From Pseudomonadota bacterium (GTDB lineage: Bacteria; Pseudomonadota; Alphaproteobacteria; Rhizobiales; Devosiaceae), in contig JAEYXQ010000045.1 of the NCBI GenBank assembly GCA_023431205.1, positions 1 through 8,792 on the forward strand: DNA of 8,792 nt. The letters run 5' to 3'. The notes below the pieces were generated by a model. The model had not been told where the DNA came from, ran no database searches, and saw only the letters and a list, made by a program, of their open reading frames with translations. Each line of letters begins with the position of its first letter. The first letter of the stretch is position 1. The position numbers and the translations under genes are program-made. This document shows positions 6,795 to 8,792 of this stretch, piece by piece.

Positions 6795-6831
6795 GACGCG
6801 TCGGTGAACCCCTCAACCGACACTTCGCGTC
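6795..6831. terminator. Weak hairpin after the flavin fusion gene
   Basis: GTCGGT (6800-6805) pairs with ACCGAC (6816-6821) around a 10-base loop. An outer GACGC/GCGTC pairing (6795-6799 with 6827-6831) is possible across a five-base bulge. It begins two bases after the stop codon but has no T-tract. It may help end the transcript together with the palindromes that follow. Confidence 0.25.
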
Positions 6832-6832
6832 G

Positions 6833-6855
6833 ACCTCTTCCCGCAGGGGAGAGGT
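6833..6855. repeat. Short palindromic repeat, copy A2
   Basis: ACCTCTTCCC (6833-6842) and GGGGAGAGGT (6846-6855) around GCA, with one T-G pair in the stem. It matches copy A1 at 12-34 apart from a few bases, and the match continues outward (CG before, GAA after). It lies in the 160-base convergent spacer between the flavin fusion and the SDR gene, 15 bases before the long palindrome B2. It has no T-tract on either side. Confidence 0.75.
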
Positions 6856-6870
6856 GAACCAGGTTCCCGT

Positions 6871-6954
6871 AGACCTCATCATGAGCCTGTCGAAGGACGA
6901 GGTCGCGGCCCCGGTGTTCCGACCTCGTGGTTCGACAAGCTCACCATGAGGTCT
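6871..6954. repeat. Long REP-like palindrome, copy B2
   Basis: An 84-base palindrome. Arms 6871-6905 and 6920-6954 match at 30 of 35 positions around a 14-base loop (6906-6919). Compared with copy B1 it has seven substitutions and one deletion. It lies between two convergent genes, where a large hairpin could end or protect both transcripts. Its right edge overlaps the SDR stop codon (6953-6955), so the repeat supplies two of the three stop bases. The stems differ between copies without compensating changes, which fits a decaying mobile repeat better than a conserved structural RNA. Confidence 0.9.
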
Positions 6955-8020
6955 ACGAGAGGACAGTAGCCGGGGCAGCGCTGGCTTGATCGGCCTTCAC
7001 CACGCCCAGAGCAATGCTGCTCTCCGCCGCGGCGAGGATGGCTTCCTTGCTGCTGCGAAGCGGACGGCCGAGCAGGGCTTCGCCCTTGGTGCGGTCGAAG
7101 TGCTTTTCGTTGCCGATATCGTTGATGATCTGACGGGTCGGACCACCGAAGCGGGCGAGGACCCGGATGATCCAGTCCGGCACGATCTTCTGGGTGATGG
7201 TGCGATCCGGGTAGGCCTCGCGGAGGATCTGCCCCACTTGCGGGAACGGAGTGTAGTCACCGGCGGCAAGGTAGCGCTCGCCGGCGCTCGCCTCGTTGTG
7301 GAGCGCCGCTACATGCATGGCGGCCACGTCGCGCACGTCGACAATGGAAAAGCCGTTGCTCGGCATGGCCGGCGTCTTCCCGTTCAACAGGTCCGAGACC
7401 ATGAGCAGCGAGATGCTGGCATCGTCATCAAGGGCGGGGCCGAGGATGGCGCCGGGATGAATGGTAGTGAGGGCCATGCCGTTGGCGCGAGCAAAGGTCC
7501 AAGCCGCCTGCTCGGCACGAGTCTTGCCGATGCAGTAGGCCCAGGTGAACCGCATGCTGTCGAGTTGGGTGAAGTGGCTTTCGTCATAGTCCCGCCGACC
7601 ACGCTCGTGCCCATGGCCATAGGCGACGGTGGCGATGGAGGAGGTCATTACCACCCGGCGGACACCAGCCGCATGAGCATGGCGCAGCACCCGCTCCGTG
7701 CCCTCCACAGCGGGCCGGATCACGACATCGGCGTTCCTGGGCTCCTCGGCGACGATCTGCGCCGCGACGTGGCAGACGGCATCCACACCCGCCATAGCCT
7801 CACGCCAGCCAGCGTCATCCATCAGGTCAGCCTCGACATGGCTGAAGCGCGAGAGGGCCTCGCTCCCAAGTTGGTGAGTGATGGCCGCCTGGATTGCCGG
7901 CACCTTGTCCGGGCGACGGACCGTTCCGCGCACCGAGAAGCCGGCGCGGAGCAGCTCGAGCACAGTCCATTTGCCGACAAAGCCGCTGGCGCCGGTGACC
8001 AGAATAGTGCCGGTGTTCAT
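6953..8020 (-). CDS. Extended SDR NAD(P)-dependent reductase, dihydroflavonol-4-reductase/aldehyde-reductase-like
   Basis: A 355-residue extended short-chain dehydrogenase/reductase, probably cytoplasmic, reducing a carbonyl group or oxidising an alcohol with NAD(P)H. The Rossmann motif TGASGFVG is at 9-16, and RGTVRR (31-36) offers arginines that suggest NADPH preference. The catalytic set is Ser127/128 in VVMTSSIA plus Tyr162-x3-Lys166 in YCIGKTRAE. HPGAILGP (188-195) and VDVRDVAAMHVAAL (227-240) are typical of the DFR/cinnamyl-CoA-reductase-like branch. I start at the ATG at 8018-8020, with AGGGGGGA six bases upstream, because the longer reading from 8101 adds 27 residues of no family likeness. 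The stop codon is formed by the edge of a palindromic repeat, so the last few residues may not be ancestral. The substrate cannot be read from sequence. A weak promoter candidate (TTGCGG at 8075-8070, TAGCCA at 8051-8046, minus strand) lies upstream. Confidence 0.88.
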   Translation of the reverse strand: MNTGTILVTGASGFVGKWTVLELLRAGFSVRGTVRRPDKVPAIQAAITHQLGSEALSRFSHVEADLMDDAGWREAMAGVDAVCHVAAQIVAEEPRNADVVIRPAVEGTERVLRHAHAAGVRRVVMTSSIATVAYGHGHERGRRDYDESHFTQLDSMRFTWAYCIGKTRAEQAAWTFARANGMALTTIHPGAILGPALDDDASISLLMVSDLLNGKTPAMPSNGFSIVDVRDVAAMHVAALHNEASAGERYLAAGDYTPFPQVGQILREAYPDRTITQKIVPDWIIRVLARFGGPTRQIINDIGNEKHFDRTKGEALLGRPLRSSKEAILAAAESSIALGVVKADQASAAPATVLS

Positions 8021-8026
8021 GTGGAG

Positions 8027-8034
8027 TCCCCCCT
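8027..8034 (-). promoter_or_regulatory. Ribosome binding site of the SDR gene
   Basis: The minus strand reads AGGGGGGA, six bases before the ATG at 8020-8018. It supports the start giving MNTGTILVTGASG, so that the Rossmann motif begins at residue 9 as usual for the family, over the ATG at 8101. Confidence 0.65.
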
Positions 8035-8107
8035 GCCCGAGTACTTGGCTAGCGCCACCTCGGCACTCCCCGCAAGAGCCCGGCTGACGGAACCTCTTCA
8101 CCGGAAC

Positions 8108-8139
8108 AAAAAAGCGGCCCCGGATTGCTCCGGAGCCGC
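8108..8139 (-). terminator. Strong intrinsic terminator of the rpoA-rplQ operon
   Basis: On the minus strand, GCGGCTCCGG (8139-8130) pairs with CCGGGGCCGC (8123-8114), a 10-base stem with one T-G pair, around a six-base loop and followed by six Ts (8113-8108). It lies 25 bases after the rplQ stop. It marks the end of the ribosomal alpha operon and leaves under 90 bases for a separate SDR promoter. Confidence 0.9.
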
Positions 8140-8164
8140 CTGAATATCAGATCGACGAAAGCGC

Positions 8165-8590
8165 TTACGCGGCTTCGTACTCGTCGTCCTCTCGGACCTG
8201 CACCGGGCCGGAATCCTGGCCGCGGGCATCCGGGTCACGATCGACGAACTCGATCACGGCCATCGGGGCATTGTCGCCGTAGCGGAAGCCGGCCTTGAGG
8301 ATGCGGATGTAACCGCCCTGACGGTCCTGGTAGCGCGGGCCGAGCACGGCGAAGAGCTTCTGCACCTGGCCTTCATCGCGGATCTGGGCGATGGCCTGGC
8401 GGCGGGCATGCAGATCGCCGCGCTTGCCAAGGGTGATCAGCTTTTCGACGATCGGACGCAGGTCCTTCGCCTTGGGCAGGGTGGTGACGATCTGCTCGTG
8501 CTTGATCAGCGCGGCGGACATGTTCGCAAACATCGCCTTACGGTGAGAAGCGGTCCGGCTGAACTTGCGGCCTCGAGATGCGTGGCGCAT
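8165..8590 (-). CDS. rplQ: 50S ribosomal protein L17
   Basis: Structural protein of the large ribosomal subunit, 141 residues. The N-terminal signature MRHASRGRKFSRTASHRKAM and the following FANMSAALIKHEQI segment are diagnostic of L17. The middle holds the conserved LRPIVEKLITLGKRGDLHARR and GGYIRILK stretches. The acidic C-terminal tail after VEFVDRD-like sequence (ending DDEYEAA) makes it somewhat longer than the roughly 127-residue E. coli protein; such tails are usual in alphaproteobacteria. The start has a good ribosome binding site, AGGAG, six bases upstream (8601-8597). It follows rpoA by 31 bases on the same strand and is the last gene before a strong terminator, the standard end of the alpha operon. 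Confidence 0.98.
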   Translation of the reverse strand: MRHASRGRKFSRTASHRKAMFANMSAALIKHEQIVTTLPKAKDLRPIVEKLITLGKRGDLHARRQAIAQIRDEGQVQKLFAVLGPRYQDRQGGYIRILKAGFRYGDNAPMAVIEFVDRDPDARGQDSGPVQVREDDEYEAA

Positions 8591-8621
8591 GGGTAACTCC
8601 TAAAATCTTGGCAGCGCCGGA

Positions 8622-8792
8622 TCAGTAGTGATCTTCGTAGCGCTTGGCGAGGTCATCGATGTTCTCGGGCGGCCAGTTCGGCACGTCCATCCCGAGATGA
8701 AGCCCCATCTGAGCCAGGACTTCCTTGATTTCATTGAGCGACTTGCGGCCGAAATTCGGGGTCCGCAGCATCTCGGCTTCCGTCTTCTGGAT
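8622..8792 (-). CDS. rpoA: RNA polymerase alpha subunit, C-terminal end (partial)
   Basis: Only the last 56 codons lie in the window; the gene continues past the right edge. The visible part is the end of the alpha C-terminal domain, which binds UP elements and activators. It shows EAEMLRTPNFGRKSLNEIK, matching the TPNLGKKSLTEIK helix of E. coli alpha (Asn294, Gly296, Lys298, Ser299 and Glu302 equivalents all present), then GLHLGMDVPNWPPENIDDL. The ending LAKRYEDHY is of the kind I associate with Hyphomicrobiales. The stop codon TGA is at 8624-8622. It is co-transcribed with rplQ, which starts 31 bases downstream. Confidence 0.97.
   Translation of the reverse strand: MQKTEAEMLRTPNFGRKSLNEIKEVLAQMGLHLGMDVPNWPPENIDDLAKRYEDHY

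Noticed and set aside
3179..8020. Biosynthetic gene cluster or operon linking decarboxylase, flavin fusion and SDR
   Set aside because: The genes are in mixed orientation with a terminator after the decarboxylase and convergent ends for the other two. No carrier, ligase, transporter or regulator gene is present, so shared function is not supported.
8021..8101. Alternative upstream start of the SDR at 8101
   Set aside because: The 27 extra residues lack family likeness, while the ATG at 8020 has a purine-rich ribosome binding site and puts the Rossmann motif at the usual position.
6986..8143. Long plus-strand open frame (385 codons) opposite the SDR gene
   Set aside because: Antisense to a clear Rossmann-fold SDR, and it runs into the rplQ terminator. 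No recognisable domain.

Overview
The window reads as chromosomal DNA of a high-GC alphaproteobacterium, most likely of the Hyphomicrobiales (Rhizobiales) and possibly Devosia-like. This rests on the RpoA tail, the L17 sequence, the rplQ / Do-like protease / RarA gene set, and two kinds of palindromic intergenic repeats that I recall as common in such genomes. The genus is an inference and nothing in the window proves it.

Layout, left to right. A short hairpin repeat lies at 12-34. Next is rarA (71-1381, minus), an AAA+ ATPase of stalled replication forks. An 85-base palindromic repeat (1436-1520) separates it from a Do/DegQ-type envelope serine protease with two PDZ domains (1541-3007, minus). 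A 171-base divergent spacer leads to a fold type III PLP-dependent ornithine/lysine decarboxylase (3179-4360, plus), which ends at a good intrinsic terminator. A 161-base spacer with two adjacent dyads precedes the most unusual gene, a 756-residue fusion of a luciferase-like flavin oxidoreductase and a berberine-bridge-type FAD oxidase (4522-6792, plus). It converges on an extended SDR reductase (6953-8020, minus) across a spacer holding a second copy of each repeat. The right end is the tail of the ribosomal alpha operon: a strong terminator (8108-8139), rplQ (8165-8590) and the 3' end of rpoA (8622 to the edge), all minus.

The housekeeping genes (rpoA, rplQ, protease, rarA) all run leftward. 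The three metabolic genes between 3179 and 8020 have mixed orientation and their own terminator, operator-like and repeat elements. They look like a segment set between rplQ and the protease, which as I recall are close neighbours in many Hyphomicrobiales. The decarboxylase should make a diamine (putrescine or cadaverine). The fusion enzyme and the SDR are both redox enzymes of unknown substrate; convergent neighbours do not have to share a pathway. No tRNA, rRNA, CRISPR array, transposase or phage gene was seen. No intergenic gap exceeds 300 bases.
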